From: Dipteris shenzhenensis | Taxonomy: Eukaryota; Polypodiophyta; Polypodiopsida; Gleicheniales | Direction: 5' to 3' (one strand) | DNA length: 64,000 nucleotides | NCBI GenBank assembly: GCA_047967505.1 | Contig: CM106538.1 | Shown here: in pieces, positions 53,630-63,959 of the stretch | Position numbering within the stretch: position 1 is the stretch's first letter | How the letters are laid out: the number at the start of each line of letters is the position of its first letter | The notes under the pieces: model-generated | What the model was told of the DNA's origin: nothing | Databases searched by the model: none | Seen by the model: only the letters and a program-made list of their open reading frames with translations | Position numbers and translations under genes: made by a program

Positions 53630-54841
53630 TCAGAGAGGCAAAGCCTCTGCCTGCATGGGTTGCAGGCTTTCATGATCCATAAAAGATATGGCATTCTCCC
53701 CTTCTTCAGAATCACATATGGGAATACCCTTCTTCAAAACCCCCACCCAATTTTGAAGGACAGGAGCTGAAGTGGAAGCCTGTCCTGGTAAGGGAGAGGA
53801 AGCATCCCATTGCCGAGATTGAAAGGGGCGTTGCTTCAATACAACCACCTTCTTAGGCCGTTGAAAACCATCCCGATCTGTCCCCACAGGTTCCTTCATC
53901 TTCTCTTTTTCTTTTTCTTTCCCTTTTCCAACAAGTGATTGCACCTGATTAATTGGTTTAACATTCTTTGCTCCATTTCGATTTGCTGCCTTGGCTTGCA
54001 AATTCTCATTCTTTTCCCTTGTCTGAGGCGGCAAGGCATTAGGAGGGGGTTGATGCAGTACCATTGGGCATTCATAGGCTAGATGCCCAAACTTATGGCA
54101 GGCAAAGCAAGCGCCTGCAAATACGCCCCATTTTAAGTCAAAAAACTTTTTCCCCAATTGCACACCCTCAACTTCCACTGCAATAGAAGGAGGGGTAGGT
54201 GTGTCAGTGTCCCAGAGGATGCAAAATCTGTTACGATTTCCCATGGGGCGTGGAGGACAAATGACCTGTCCCAATGAAGCAGCCAGGCCAGGCAATTCTT
54301 CATGCATATAATCCGGGAAGTTAACAACCTCAACCCATACAGGACAATGATGGCGTATAAGACTTTGGTAGTCCTTGTTTGGGAACCAAGGCATGGCATG
54401 TACCATCTGCTTCCCGTAGAAAACGAGAGAAAGCTCAAGGAGCCTTTGCTTGCACAAAGCATCTGATAAATGCACCTCATAAAATCCTATGGAGGCAAAG
54501 TAGACACCCTCTACAAAACATCCTCCAAGGATAGACTTGATCCATTGCGCAACATCACTGGCGGCTGGAATTCTTCCTGGAAAGAAAATAATTACCGAGG
54601 TTTGAGATAGCTTTCTGAGAGGATTCACAAGGGAGGGCAATTTCAATTTGTATGTGACCTCCGGAATTGGTTTGCCCCATTCCTGTCGTGACTGCTGAAA
54701 GTCATCCTTAAGTGTATCAAACACATATTGAGCCTCCATAGTAAGCTCATCATCCTGTGAAGCAGGCTGAGAAGGACGACGCTTGGCATCTGTAGATCTG
54801 TCTTTTCTAGCATATGTACAGACATCGGGACCTGAAGCCAT
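53630..54841 (-). CDS. LINE L ORF1 protein (intact ORF)
   Basis: A 403-codon frame; ATG at 54841 (MASGPDVCTY). It has the DUF4283-type RNA-binding region with VYFASIGFYEVHLSD and WVEVVNFPDYMHEEL, then a CCHC knuckle CFACHKFGHLAYEC, then a basic lysine/glutamate-rich segment ([14 protein letters not shown]). Plant LINE ORF1 proteins coat the element RNA. It seems unbroken. An upstream extension in frame lacks an ATG. Confidence 0.9.
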   Translation of the reverse strand: MASGPDVCTYARKDRSTDAKRRPSQPASQDDELTMEAQYVFDTLKDDFQQSRQEWGKPIPEVTYKLKLPSLVNPLRKLSQTSVIIFFPGRIPAASDVAQWIKSILGGCFVEGVYFASIGFYEVHLSDALCKQRLLELSLVFYGKQMVHAMPWFPNKDYQSLIRHHCPVWVEVVNFPDYMHEELPGLAASLGQVICPPRPMGNRNRFCILWDTDTPTPPSIAVEVEGVQLGKKFFDLKWGVFAGACFACHKFGHLAYECPMVLHQPPPNALPPQTREKNENLQAKAANRNGAKNVKPINQVQSLVGKGKEKEKEKMKEPVGTDRDGFQRPKKVVVLKQRPFQSRQWDASSPLPGQASTSAPVLQNWVGVLKKGIPICDSEEGENAISFMDHESLQPMQAEALPL

Positions 54842-54929
54842 GATTGAGATATGGCAAGGCAAGGGAGAAATAGAGTGAAAGACAAAGCACTTAGAGAAAA
54901 CGTATGGAGAGGCACAGGGAGAAGATGCA

Positions 54930-55370
54930 GATCAGTATGGCAAAGGCTGTACGGAGAAGCTGTACGGAAGGGATAGGTGTACGGAACGTCAGAATGACCT
55001 GTACGGAAAGACTGTATGGAAAGACCTGTACGGATGGCTGTACGAAACAGCTGGAGAAAATGTACGAAAATTACTGTATGGACGAAGACTTGTTGTACGG
55101 GAAAAGCTGTACGGAGAAACCTGTACGGAACAGCGGGAAAAGAAACACAGGGATTCTGTACGGACAGAGGGTGCTCACGAAAAAGTACGGAATTGTACAG
55201 GAAGGAGCAGGGTGGTACGGGGAGGCTGGGTGCACGGAAGGTGTCACGTCGTACAGCAAGGCTGACAAGAGACGTACGATACGTACGGAAAGACAGCGGG
55301 GTGTACGGGCCTGCACGCCGGAAGAGTCCGTACGGCGATCGTATGGACGTACGGACGGAGGGGGAGAAAC
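54930..55370 (-). promoter_or_regulatory. array of CCGTAC motifs in LINE L leader
   Basis: About fifteen GTACGG copies on the plus strand (CCGTAC, often CCGTACA, in the sense of the LINE) lie in 440 bases upstream of ORF1, where an internal LINE promoter would be. The same motif array occurs in the leader of unrelated Copia C, in the same sense. Confidence 0.5.
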
Positions 55371-55438
55371 CTAGGAGGGTAGCGGACACCTTCGTCTCAC
55401 CGTCTCTCTCCTTCACGTCGTCTCTCTCACACACCAAC

Positions 55439-55441
55439 ACA

Positions 55442-55480
<39 letters not shown>

Positions 55481-55490
55481 GCGCGTATAC
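55439..55490. repeat. (CA)n microsatellite
   Basis: About 20 CA units passing into CGCGCG. It may be the target site of LINE L, since CA words also border the poly-A end. Confidence 0.9.
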
Positions 55491-56060
55491 TTCCCCAACT
55501 ATGAATTATTCTTTCATGCACCCCCGTGAAATCTTCCCTTTACACTTTTTTTTTAACCACCCCACACACCAAGCCCACTAATCATCCCATACCTCATCTA
55601 ATTCCTTCTTAACCCATGCACTCATTCGCTACTTCTCCACTCATGACTTAAACTTCACCTGTGGGTTAAATTTTTTTAAACTATCTAAGAATCCATACGG
55701 TTGTCTATATTCCTAGGTAAAGTAATAATAAGCTGGGGAAAACATGCATTACATGTCTACCCAAACGTAACTATGATGTTCTAACATCTAGTTTGTTTGG
55801 ATGATGGCAGGTAAGTGGACCTTGACCTTGGAACCTGGACTGTCTGAGGATTCGACATCATTTTTCAATATTATGTTTATCAAACTCAATATTATTAAAA
55901 ATTCTTAATTGTGACCGAAATTTTTGTAAACTCTAGTTATTGCAGTTTTCAACTTAGATGTCTCAAACATTTTTTCCTTATATGTTTTCCTTTTTTTTAC
56001 ATTTTATCCAATTGAGTCCCACCAATGGTGTGGTCCTTTGATCTTACCACAAGATACTTC
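55491..56060. other. AT-rich non-coding stretch
   Basis: No gene or element seen. It may contain the outer part of the 3' LTR of F or its flank. Confidence 0.4.
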
Positions 56061-56249
56061 TCCTATCTGCTGGCTATCTCTAGACTCGAGCCCGCGTGCT
56101 CCACCTCAAGCGTCAGTAGACTTTCCATCCAAAGATCCAAACACCTCGCTGCCCTAGAAGACAGCCAAGGTCCAGCCCTAGATGAACTCTGTCTGCAGCA
56201 ACTCCTAGTCTCCTCTGCCTCCTGGATGTAGGCCTGAGGGTGTGAGTGT

Positions 56250-56662
56250 AGCTGCTCCTGCTGCTCCTCTGATGGCTGAGCTGTTGAATGATTTGTGAGG
56301 CCTAGGGCCTCCCCTTTTATAGGCCCCAAGGCCTGCTGCAAAAACCGACTGGCAGACCCCTAAATGGCCGACTTTCTGTCTGCCTTAAAACCAACCTGGT
56401 TGGCTTCCCCTATTAGCCGAACCAGGGCTTATATAAGAGTCTTCTCTAGGCCCTTTTTCAGCCTTTGTTCCAGGGATTCAGCCCCCTTGGCCAGCCCATC
56501 TCCAGGCCTGATTTGTTGGCTCCAACCAGACCCACCAGCCTCAGCCAATGGCCGACCCAGGGGCTGTTGCTCCCTTCCTCTGGGCATACCTTGCCGTAGG
56601 TCTCCCTCACCCATGCTCCCCTCATTTGGGGGCTTATAGATGGGGAGGTGACCTTTCCAACA
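56250..56662 (-). repeat. putative 3' LTR of F (start only defined)
   Basis: On the minus strand it begins TGTTGGAAAGGTCACC right after a GAGAGGGGG purine tract (56663-56675). It holds two TATA-like boxes (CTTATATAAGCC near 56430, CCTATAAAAGGG near 56316). No partner LTR is in the window, so the extent is a guess. Confidence 0.45.
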
Positions 56663-56854
56663 CCCCCTCTCACCGACACCTCTCGGCCTAATGCCAACAC
56701 GTTGATGACGATGCTCCAGTAACTCCTTGGTCGTAGTCCTCTGGAAAATTTTGGTGTCAAAATCTTTTCCTGGCTTTTCATCTAGTGGCTCCTGCTCCAC
56801 TAGGTCTGGTTCCGCTTCCGCACAACACCCTAGTACAGAGGTCCATCTCTGGTA

Positions 56855-57492
56855 TCACCTCTTGGCACCACCTCGTTCAGTCACGTTCCTGCCTTTGAAC
56901 TCGAGCAATCCGGCCGTGACGATCTTCCAGTTGTCTCCCTCATAATGAGTGAACAACCTGCAGTCTTTGAGGGTTTGTTTCAACCCGTCCTTCTTTTGGC
57001 AAGGTTTGCAACCAATGAATATTTCCAGATAACATGGACCATGAACTCTAGTTGAGTTCTCAAGCAGGTACTCTTCCGGCTTCAGTACTCTTTTTTGATC
57101 ACGTTCTAGCAATCTGCGTCCGAGATTTAAAGAAGCACAAATAGTTCCCCTTCCTCCTTCAAAGAAGGCCAATTCCTTCCAATCTTGTATCTCCTGAGAA
57201 AAATGAAGAGTAGAGTCTCTCCACAGCATGCTATAAAGGCTTAAATGCAAAATATCAAGTACATACCAGACTGTTGTACTGCCTGTGTGTTTGCTCTGAA
57301 AGCAAACTGTGTACCTCATCGAGGCACTCACCAAGAGCTTGTGTAATCCTGTGCTGTCCCCTTCTAAAGTACAGCATCCATCTGAGCATGAGACCCCAGG
57401 GCCCTCCATGGAATCCACCCTCATGTTAGTGACAACAGCCACGCCCTTGGAAGCTACCAAGCGCTCCATGCTGTCCTTCACCTTCACAAAGG
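56855..57492 (-). CDS. unknown ORF of F, continuous with its gag
   Basis: An open frame of about 210 codons on the minus strand. It joins in frame to the gag at 63508 when E and one target copy are removed. Visible features are a cysteine cluster (CSDGCC), an aromatic segment (VWYVLDILHLSLYSMLW), and a C-terminal part with CYLEIFIGCKPCQKK and YEGDNWKIVTAGLLEF. No protease, integrase or RT motif is present, and I recognise no family. After a TGA at 56855 the same frame stays open to the purine tract. It may be a captured host fragment or an untypical Gag extension. Confidence 0.5.
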
Positions 57493-57497
57493 CATCT
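57493..57497 (+). repeat. target duplication of Copia E, left
   Basis: CATCT, repeated exactly at 63503-63507. Confidence 0.9.
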
Positions 57498-58187
57498 TGT
57501 CAGATATCAATGCTCCACTCTTGTGTAACTACGCGGGAACCAGCTAACTCTACTTGTAAGCCCCCCATATGAGGAGAAGGCATTTGAGTAGCTCGGTTAT
57601 CTGGTAGGTCCTGGTTTGGACACGAGATGGGGGCCATGTGTGGCCTGATGGTTGGACGGAGTTGGCACACTGCCAACTAGGCTACATGCAAGTGCGGGAA
57701 GGCATCCCATGACTGGCCGCATTGAGGGTAGACGGAGCATTTCTCGGGGCAGCCCACTCTCGGGTTGCGGGGCCCGTTTGGAGCCCCAGATAATCCCGGA
57801 TGGCTCTATTTTACGCCACGGTTCTATCGTGTGGTCGGTGGCCTATTTCAAGACCGACCCCCAGTCAGCCGTTTTGGGCGGACTGGGTCGGTCACCCAAT
57901 TGGGTCTAACCGACTACGACTAGTGGCTATATAAGAGCAAGCCCGTGAAGCCCATTTCATCACTAGCTACAGCAACCCTGATTCCTTAGCATCCAGCCTC
58001 CGTCCTCTACTGTTTTCATTATGCCATCGAAGCTTCTCTCAGAGGAGCGCACGGTTGGGAGGTAGCGCCATCTATTGTATCAGTTCTACAGTAGTCAAAT
58101 TTTTGATTACCCATACTATCTGCTTTTCTCTCTTGCATACAAGATGCTATTATCTGTTGAGCACAGACGTCGTATTATTTTCTTACA
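57498..58187 (+). repeat. 5' LTR of Copia E
   Basis: Starts TGTCAGATATCAATG, ends TTTTCTTACA. It has a TATA box TATATAAG at 57928-57935. It lacks 42 bases present in the 3' LTR at about 63260-63301. Confidence 0.92.
57928..57935 (+). promoter_or_regulatory. TATA box in E 5' LTR
   Basis: TATATAAG; missing from the 3' LTR because of a 182-bp deletion. Confidence 0.65.
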
Positions 58188-58199
58188 TGGTATCAGAGC
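58188..58199 (+). other. primer binding site of E
   Basis: TGGTATCAGAGC directly after the LTR. Confidence 0.92.
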
Positions 58200-58257
58200 C
58201 TAGACTCTAGCAAGAAGATTTGGTAGTGTATTTCTGTTTGCGAGCAGATTGTGAGAG

Positions 58258-59482
58258 ATGGCCCAGTTCGCAAGAGTGCGAATCCCACTGTTCGGCGAAA
58301 GCGAAAAGTTGGACGGCACTAACTATCCACTCTGGAAGTTCAAGATGAAGACCATCCTAAGCGCATACGAGCTTTGGGATACTGCTACTAGGGTGGACGT
58401 GAAGCCGGTTGCGAGACCGGATCCAGCCAATGCAGGACAACAGATAGTACCAACTGCAGATGAGATTCTCGCGTGGACAAGAAGCAATGCAGATGCGCTG
58501 TGTTCTATTGTCTGCAATGTAAGTGACTCTATCATGGCATTAATTCAACATGTCACCACAGCGGAGGAGGCATGGACGGTCTTGAAAAATCAGTACGAGA
58601 CCACGAATCAGACGCGGATTCAAAATCTGGAGACTCAACTCGCGAACAAGAAACTGTTGAGTCTGAAGCAGCAGAGAAGTTCATCACCAGGGTAAAGAAT
58701 CTGCGCGATCAGATGACTGCGATTGGCATCACCATCACCAGCGAGAATCTAGCACGAAGGTGCATACGGATTCTCCCACCAAAGTATGACGGTCTTGTTA
58801 TGGTGTTGAATACGCAGAACAGAAATCCGACCCTCAACTTTGAGGATTTCAGCGCGATGCTTCTGGAGAAGGAGATGCGTCAAAAGACGAGGACTGGAGA
58901 AAGATTCGGCTTTCTCGGCTGGATCAAAGAAAGGTAAGGGTAAGGACTCTGGTAACCCATCTTCTTTTGATGATAAAAAGAGAAAGAAGAAGATCAAGTG
59001 CTTTTATTGCAACAAGGCATGGCATAAGCAGAATGAGTGCTGGAAGAAGATTGCAGATGAGAAGAACAGAGTAAAGAAAGAGTTCAGCAACAGCGCGCGG
59101 ACTGTATCAATAGAGCTGTTCGTAGCAATTGAGGAGATTTGCACGGAGGCAATTCATGCACCTGCGGATGAACCTTGGATTATTGATAGTGGTGCATCGC
59201 GCCACATGACCCGTCTGATAACCCATCTTCTTCTGATGATAAAAAGAGAAAGAAGAAGATCAAGTGCTTCTATTGCAACAAGGCATGGCACAAGCAGAAT
59301 GAGTGCTGGAAGAAGATTGCAGATGAGAAGAACGGAGTAAAGAAAGAGTCCAGCAACAGTGGGTAGACTGTACCAATGGAGCTGCTCGTAGCAATTGAGG
59401 AGATTTGCACGGAGGCAGTTCATGTACTTGCGGATGAACCTTGGATTATTGACAGTGGTGCATCGTGCCACATGACCAGTCG
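58258..59482 (+). pseudogene. Copia E gag and protease (broken, part duplicated)
   Basis: The ATG at 58258 begins MAQFARVRIPLFGESEKLDG, then TNYPLWKFKMK. The frame breaks near 58680 and resumes with FITRVKNLRDQMTAIG, LPPKYDGL and FEDFSAMLLEKE. It shifts again near 58910 to the knuckle CFYCNKAWHKQNEC (GH has become AWH) and the protease site IIDSGASRHMT. This knuckle-protease block then repeats at 59217-59482 with small changes, including a TAG. Confidence 0.85.
58951..59482 (+). repeat. 266-bp tandem duplication in E
   Basis: Units 58951-59216 and 59217-59482 start G(G/A)TAACCCATCTTCTT. They span the zinc knuckle to the protease DSGAS. Several differences show it is not the most recent event. 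The length is not a multiple of three. Confidence 0.9.
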
Positions 59483-59609
59483 GAAGGATTGATTTACCTC
59501 TCTACAGCCGGTAGCGAATGACATCCTGGTAGCAGTCGGCAGTGATGCAAAATGTCGAGCAAAAGGAAAAGATACGATTGCTCTCAAGTCAGATGGAGTT
59601 GTAAAACAG

Positions 59610-61378
59610 TTGTCCGATGTTCTTTATGTGCCAGATATCAAGAGGAACTTGTTGTCCGTTGTTGCGATCATGGATCGGGACCTCAAAGTTCAATTCAATA
59701 AGAATGGTGCACAGATCTTGGATCTTCAAGGAAAGGTTGTTGGTAAAGGTATACGGCGCAACTTCTACGAACTCTCGGCTTTTAGTGCTCGAGCGGATGT
59801 GAAGAACACTAAGCTGTGGCATGAGAGGTTTGGTCATCTAAACCTTAGTTCTTTAAAGGAGATGCATAAAAGTGGAATGATTGTGACCTACCAAAAATTT
59901 CAAATCTGCTCGATGTTGTATGTGAAGCTTGCATGATGGGCAATCAGCATCGGCAGCCCTTTCCTAAAGACGCCAGCAGGGCAAAGGCTCCTCTAGAGCT
60001 CGTTCATAGGGACCTCTGCGGAAAGATGGAGACGGAAGCTTTGGGTGGTTCCTACTACTTCATGACGTTGCTCGACGACTACAGTAGAAGGATATGGATA
60101 TACTTCCTGAAGACTAAAGATGAGGCCTTTAGTAAGTTCAAAGAATGTCATGTAATGGTTGAGAAAGAAACAGGGAGGAAGGTGAAGAAGTTGAGATCAG
60201 ACAGAGGTGGAGAGTTCACATTAACTGAATTCGAAAGTCACTGCAAAAGTCACGGGATCAAGAGGCAGAAACCCCTGCCACATACATCACCGAAAAATGT
60301 AGTAGCAGAACTCAAGATGCGCGTCATGTGCGAAATGGGCAGGAGTATGATGAAAGGGAAAGATATGCCAAAGACTTTTTGGGCTGAAGCATGTAACACG
60401 GCAGTTTACATTCTGAATCGTAGCTACACGAAGGCTGTGAACGGAATGACACCACTACAGGCCATTTCTGGTAAGAAACCTTCAGCTGCACATTTCAGAG
60501 TTTTTGGATGTGACTATTTTGTGCATGCCCCTGATGCTAACATGACCAAATGGGAACCGAAGAGCCGGAAATGTTTTTTCTTGGGCTACAGTGAAGAGGC
60601 GAAGGGTTACCGTCTCTATAATCGTGTTACCAAGAAGGTAATAGTAAGTCGCGATGTGGTCTTCTCAGAACAGCCGCATCAATTGGAGGAGGATGCTTCC
60701 TTCCCAAACAACCAGGACCAGGATATCCATCCAGCACAACCATCAACAGCAGACCGAACTCCCTCAACGGTGCTTGGGAGGATTCAAGATAAAGAAGATG
60801 AAGAAGAGCCTGCGGAACCACAACGGCAACGACCATTCCCGAAGTGGGTAAAGCAGCTTTGGGACGGCAGAGAACCTCCAGCCATTGAGGAGGAACCATC
60901 CGAACACCGCCGGTCCAAGAGATTAGAGAAGCAAAGAAGGGCGCATGAACACTTGGTCAACTACGCTTTGATGATAGAGGTGATCCGTGGTGATGAACCC
61001 AAGTGTCTTGAAGAGGCACAGGGTGATGATAGGTGGATGGAGGCTATGCAGTCGGAGTATGGCTCCATAATGAAGAACAACACTTGGGACCTTGTGGATC
61101 GTTCACCAAAATGCAAGATAATTGGCACCAAGTGGGTGTACAAGACCAAGTACAAGTCCGATGGCACGTTGGATAAGTACAAGGCTTGGCTCGTGGCAAA
61201 AGGATTCGCACAGGTATATGGTTTTGATTATCAGGATACTTTTGCTCCCACAGCTCGACTAACCACAATTCGCAGTGATTTGGCTTTAGCAGCCCAGGGA
61301 AGTTGGCCCGTGTTTCAGATGGATGCAAAATCCACCTTTCTGAATGGAGATCTTAAGGAGGAGGTATACGTGGAATAA
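59610..61378 (+). pseudogene. Copia E integrase and RT N-terminal half
   Basis: GAG-pre-integrase LWHERFGHLNLSSLKEMHKS is followed by a frame break near 59930. The frame 59933-61378 has D in HRDLCGKM, D in RSDRGGEF and E in NVVAELK, so the DDE set is present although the usual ERMNRT is altered. RT begins with IIGTKWVYKTKYKSDG and VFQMDAKSTFLNGDLKEEVY; a TAA then interrupts before PPGF. Confidence 0.88.
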
Positions 61379-62922
61379 CCACCAGGTTTTGTGATCCTCG
61401 GTTCAGAAGGTAAAGTCTGTAAACTGAAGAAGATACTTTATGGGCTGAAACAGGTCCCACGAGCGTGGTACCAGTGAATTGATGCCTACTTTCTGCAAAA
61501 CGGGTTCAAGAGGAGCCCATCTGATGCAAATTTGTATATCTTCAGAGAAGGAGGGAGGTGTATGATCGTGGTCCTTTATGTGGACGACCTTGTCATAACA
61601 GGGAACCATGAAGAGAAGATTTCGCAGACAAAGCATTTGCTAGGAAGAGAGTTTGAAGTGACAGACCTCGGACTGATGCATTTCTGTTTGGGGATTAAAG
61701 TTTGGCAAGAGCCAAAACAGATCTTCATTTCACAGCTGAGGTATGCTGGAGAGATACTGAAGGCATTTGGCATGGCTGAGTGCAAGACAGTTGGCACCCC
61801 TATGGAGGTTGACGTGAAGCTCTCAAACGAGGATTCATCACCACTGGTAGACGAAGCGAAGTACAGAAGGCTTGTGGGCAGCTTGATTTACTTGTGCAAC
61901 ACGCGGCCGAACATCAGTTTTGCGACTGGTGTACTAAGCAGGTTTTCCAATAAGCCCCGGGAGAACCATTGGAGGGCAGGGATGCGGGTGCCATTGTCAT
62001 AACAGGGAACCATGAAGAGAAGATCTCGCAGACAAAGCATTTGCTAGGAAGAGAGTTTGAAATGACAGACCTCGGACTGATGCATTTCTGTTTGGGGATT
62101 AAAGTTTGGCAAGAGCCAAAACAGATCTTCATTTCACAGCTGAAGTATGCTGGAGAGATACTGAAGGCATTTGGCATGGCTGAGTGCAAGACAGTTGGCA
62201 CCCCTATGGAGGTTGACGTGAAGCTCTCAAACGAGGATTCATCACCACTGGTGGATGAAGCGAAGTACAGAAGGCTTGTGGGCAGCTTGATTTACTTGTG
62301 CAACACGCGGCCGAACATCAGTTTTGCGACTGGTGTACTAAGCAGGTTTTCCAATAAGCGTCGGGAGAACCATTGGAGGGCAGGGATGCGGGTGCTGAAA
62401 TACATCAAAGGCACACTTGATTATGGCATTACCTATACCAAGGGCAACATCTTGACCGGATTCTGTGACTCGGATTGAGCAGGAGACGTGGACAACAGGA
62501 GATCAGTGACATGTTACTGTTTCTCACTTGGATCTGGAGCTGTGTCATGGGTCAGCAAGAAGCAACCTACAGTTGCTCTTTCTTCTACCGAGGCTGAGTA
62601 CAAATTAGCATGCTTTGCTTCTTGTGAGGCAGTATGATTGAGGAGGATTTTGGGAGACATGGGTGCAATGCAGAACAAGTCTATGCAGTTATCATGTGAC
62701 AATCAGAGTTGCATGGCGATTGCAAAGAACCCTGTGTTTCATGCTCGCACAAAACACATTGAGATTCAATATCACTTTGTACGCGAGCTCATTATGAATG
62801 GAGAGGTCGACTTGGTGTACTGTCTGACTACAGAGAATGCTGTGGACATCTTGACGAAGGCTCTTGGAAGAGACTTGCTAGAGAGACATCTTCATCAACT
62901 TGGCATTGGTCCGAAAAAGTAA
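61379..62922 (+). pseudogene. Copia E RT C-terminal half and RNase H, with internal duplication
   Basis: LYGLKQVPRAWYQ, a TGA, and a catalytic LYVDDLVITG near 61577 are followed by a 404-bp duplicated block. After it come VLKYIKGTLDYG and the RNase H with FCDSD, a [26 protein letters not shown] and KTKHIEIQYHF, ending LGIGPKK at 62922. Confidence 0.88.
61591..62398 (+). repeat. 404-bp tandem duplication in E RT
   Basis: Units 61591-61994 and 61995-62398, starting TGTCATAACAGGG, read almost identical (a handful of substitutions). Length 404 is not divisible by three, so it shifts the frame. Confidence 0.92.
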
Positions 62923-62943
62923 GTTCACTTGCGAGAGGACATT

Positions 62944-62952
62944 GAGGGGGGG
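62944..62952 (+). other. polypurine tract of E
   Basis: GAGGGGGGG directly before the 3' LTR. Confidence 0.85.
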
Positions 62953-63502
62953 TGTTAGATATCAATGCTCCACTCTCGTGTAACTACGCGGGAACCAGCT
63001 AACTCTACTTGTAAGCCTCCCATATGAGGAGAAGGCATTTGAGTAGCTCGGTTATCCGGTAGGTCCTGGTTTGGACACTAGATGGGGACCATGTGTAGCT
63101 TGATGGTTGGACGGAGTTGGCACACTGTCAACTAGGCTACATGCAAGTACGGGAAGGCATCCCATGACTGACCGCACTGAGGGTAGACGGAGCATTTCCC
63201 GGGGCAGCCCACTCTCAGGTTGCGGGGCCTGTTTGGAGCCCCAGATGATCCCGGATGGATTTGGGCCGAACGGACTCCGTAGGTCAGTCGCTCTATTTTA
63301 CGCCACGGTTCTATCGTGTGGTCGGTGGCCTATTTCGGGACTGATCCCCAGTCGACCGTTTTGGGCGGACTGGGTCGGTCACCCATCTATTGTATTAGTT
63401 CTACAGTAATCAAATTTTTGATTCTCCATACTATTTGCTTTTCTCTCTTGCATACGAGATCCTGCTATCTGTTGAGCACAGACGTTGTATTATTTTCTTA
63501 CA
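62953..63502 (+). repeat. 3' LTR of Copia E (deleted form)
   Basis: Starts TGTTAGATATC and ends TTTTCTTACA before CATCT. Against the 5' LTR it lacks 182 bases (57899-58080 of the 5' copy), including the TATA box, with CCA at the junction. It also has 42 extra bases near 63260. Confidence 0.92.
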
Positions 63503-63507
63503 CATCT

Positions 63508-63959
63508 GACTCCACATCGACCCATATCTCTATGTCAGACACCCTCATTGTGATTTATTGGTCAACAAATTTGACCTCGGTAACACTCGGTGATGTCACC
63601 AAGAACAACTCTTTGATTACCACATTTGCTTTGGCCTCTCCCTTTGAATCTGAGTCGGACTCCTTTTTGTTTTTCTGATCCGCCTTTTTCTTTCTGTAGT
63701 CCTTTGCAAAATGTCATGGCGTATTAGAGTAGAAACACTTCTTTTTTTGCTTCCTTTTCAAAGTCTCCTCGGTGTCAGAGTCATATTTCTTGGACTTGCC
63801 ACCGTTAGGCTTGCGCTTTCCTTTGCCAGCGTAATCCTTCGCCAGCATTGCCTTGTCGTCTTTGTCCTTGTTGTAGAGCTTCTCCCGAGCTTCCTCCTGT
63901 AGCAGTAATGGACCCAAATCCTCAAACGTCAGAGGTTCGGTCCTCTGTCTTGCTGTCAC
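63508..63959 (-). pseudogene. gag of element F (entering from right edge)
   Basis: The minus frame carries LTFEDLGPLLLQEEAREKL, the segment before the zinc knuckle in Copia Gag, then a lysine-rich stretch, then CFYSNTP, a TGA, and HFAKDY. This is a CCHC knuckle with its second and last cysteine changed to S and Y. An acidic-basic tail (KKESDSDSKGE) follows. A TAA lies after FVDQ; the frame then continues through IEIWVDVESD to the E insertion. The same LL.EE block occurs in the remnant at 500-1420. Confidence 0.65.

Larger units (their letters stand above)
43653..55438 (-). mobile_element. L1-type LINE L, split by Copia D
   Basis: A minus-strand non-LTR retrotransposon, about 5.7 kb without D. 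It has a 5' leader with CCGTAC motifs, ORF1, ORF2 (endonuclease, RT, zinc-binding C terminus), a 3' UTR and a 12-base poly-A (poly-T on the plus strand at about 43653-43664). CACACAC words lie on both sides, so it may have entered a CA microsatellite; the 5' limit is set by that reasoning. Both ORFs are recognisable and the element is nearly full length. Confidence 0.85.
57498..63502 (+). mobile_element. Copia element E nested in F
   Basis: A 6.0-kb + strand Copia with LTRs of 690 and 550 bp, a primer site abutting the 5' LTR, a GAGGGGGGG polypurine tract and an exact 5-bp duplication. Genes run gag to RNase H, but they carry many stops, a frameshift, and two internal tandem duplications of 266 and 404 bp. 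Dead, though its ends are sharp. Confidence 0.93.

Noticed and set aside
54643-55521. 292-codon minus ORF
   Set aside because: It runs through the (CA)n repeat and the CCGTAC array in the LINE leader and overlaps ORF1 in another frame.
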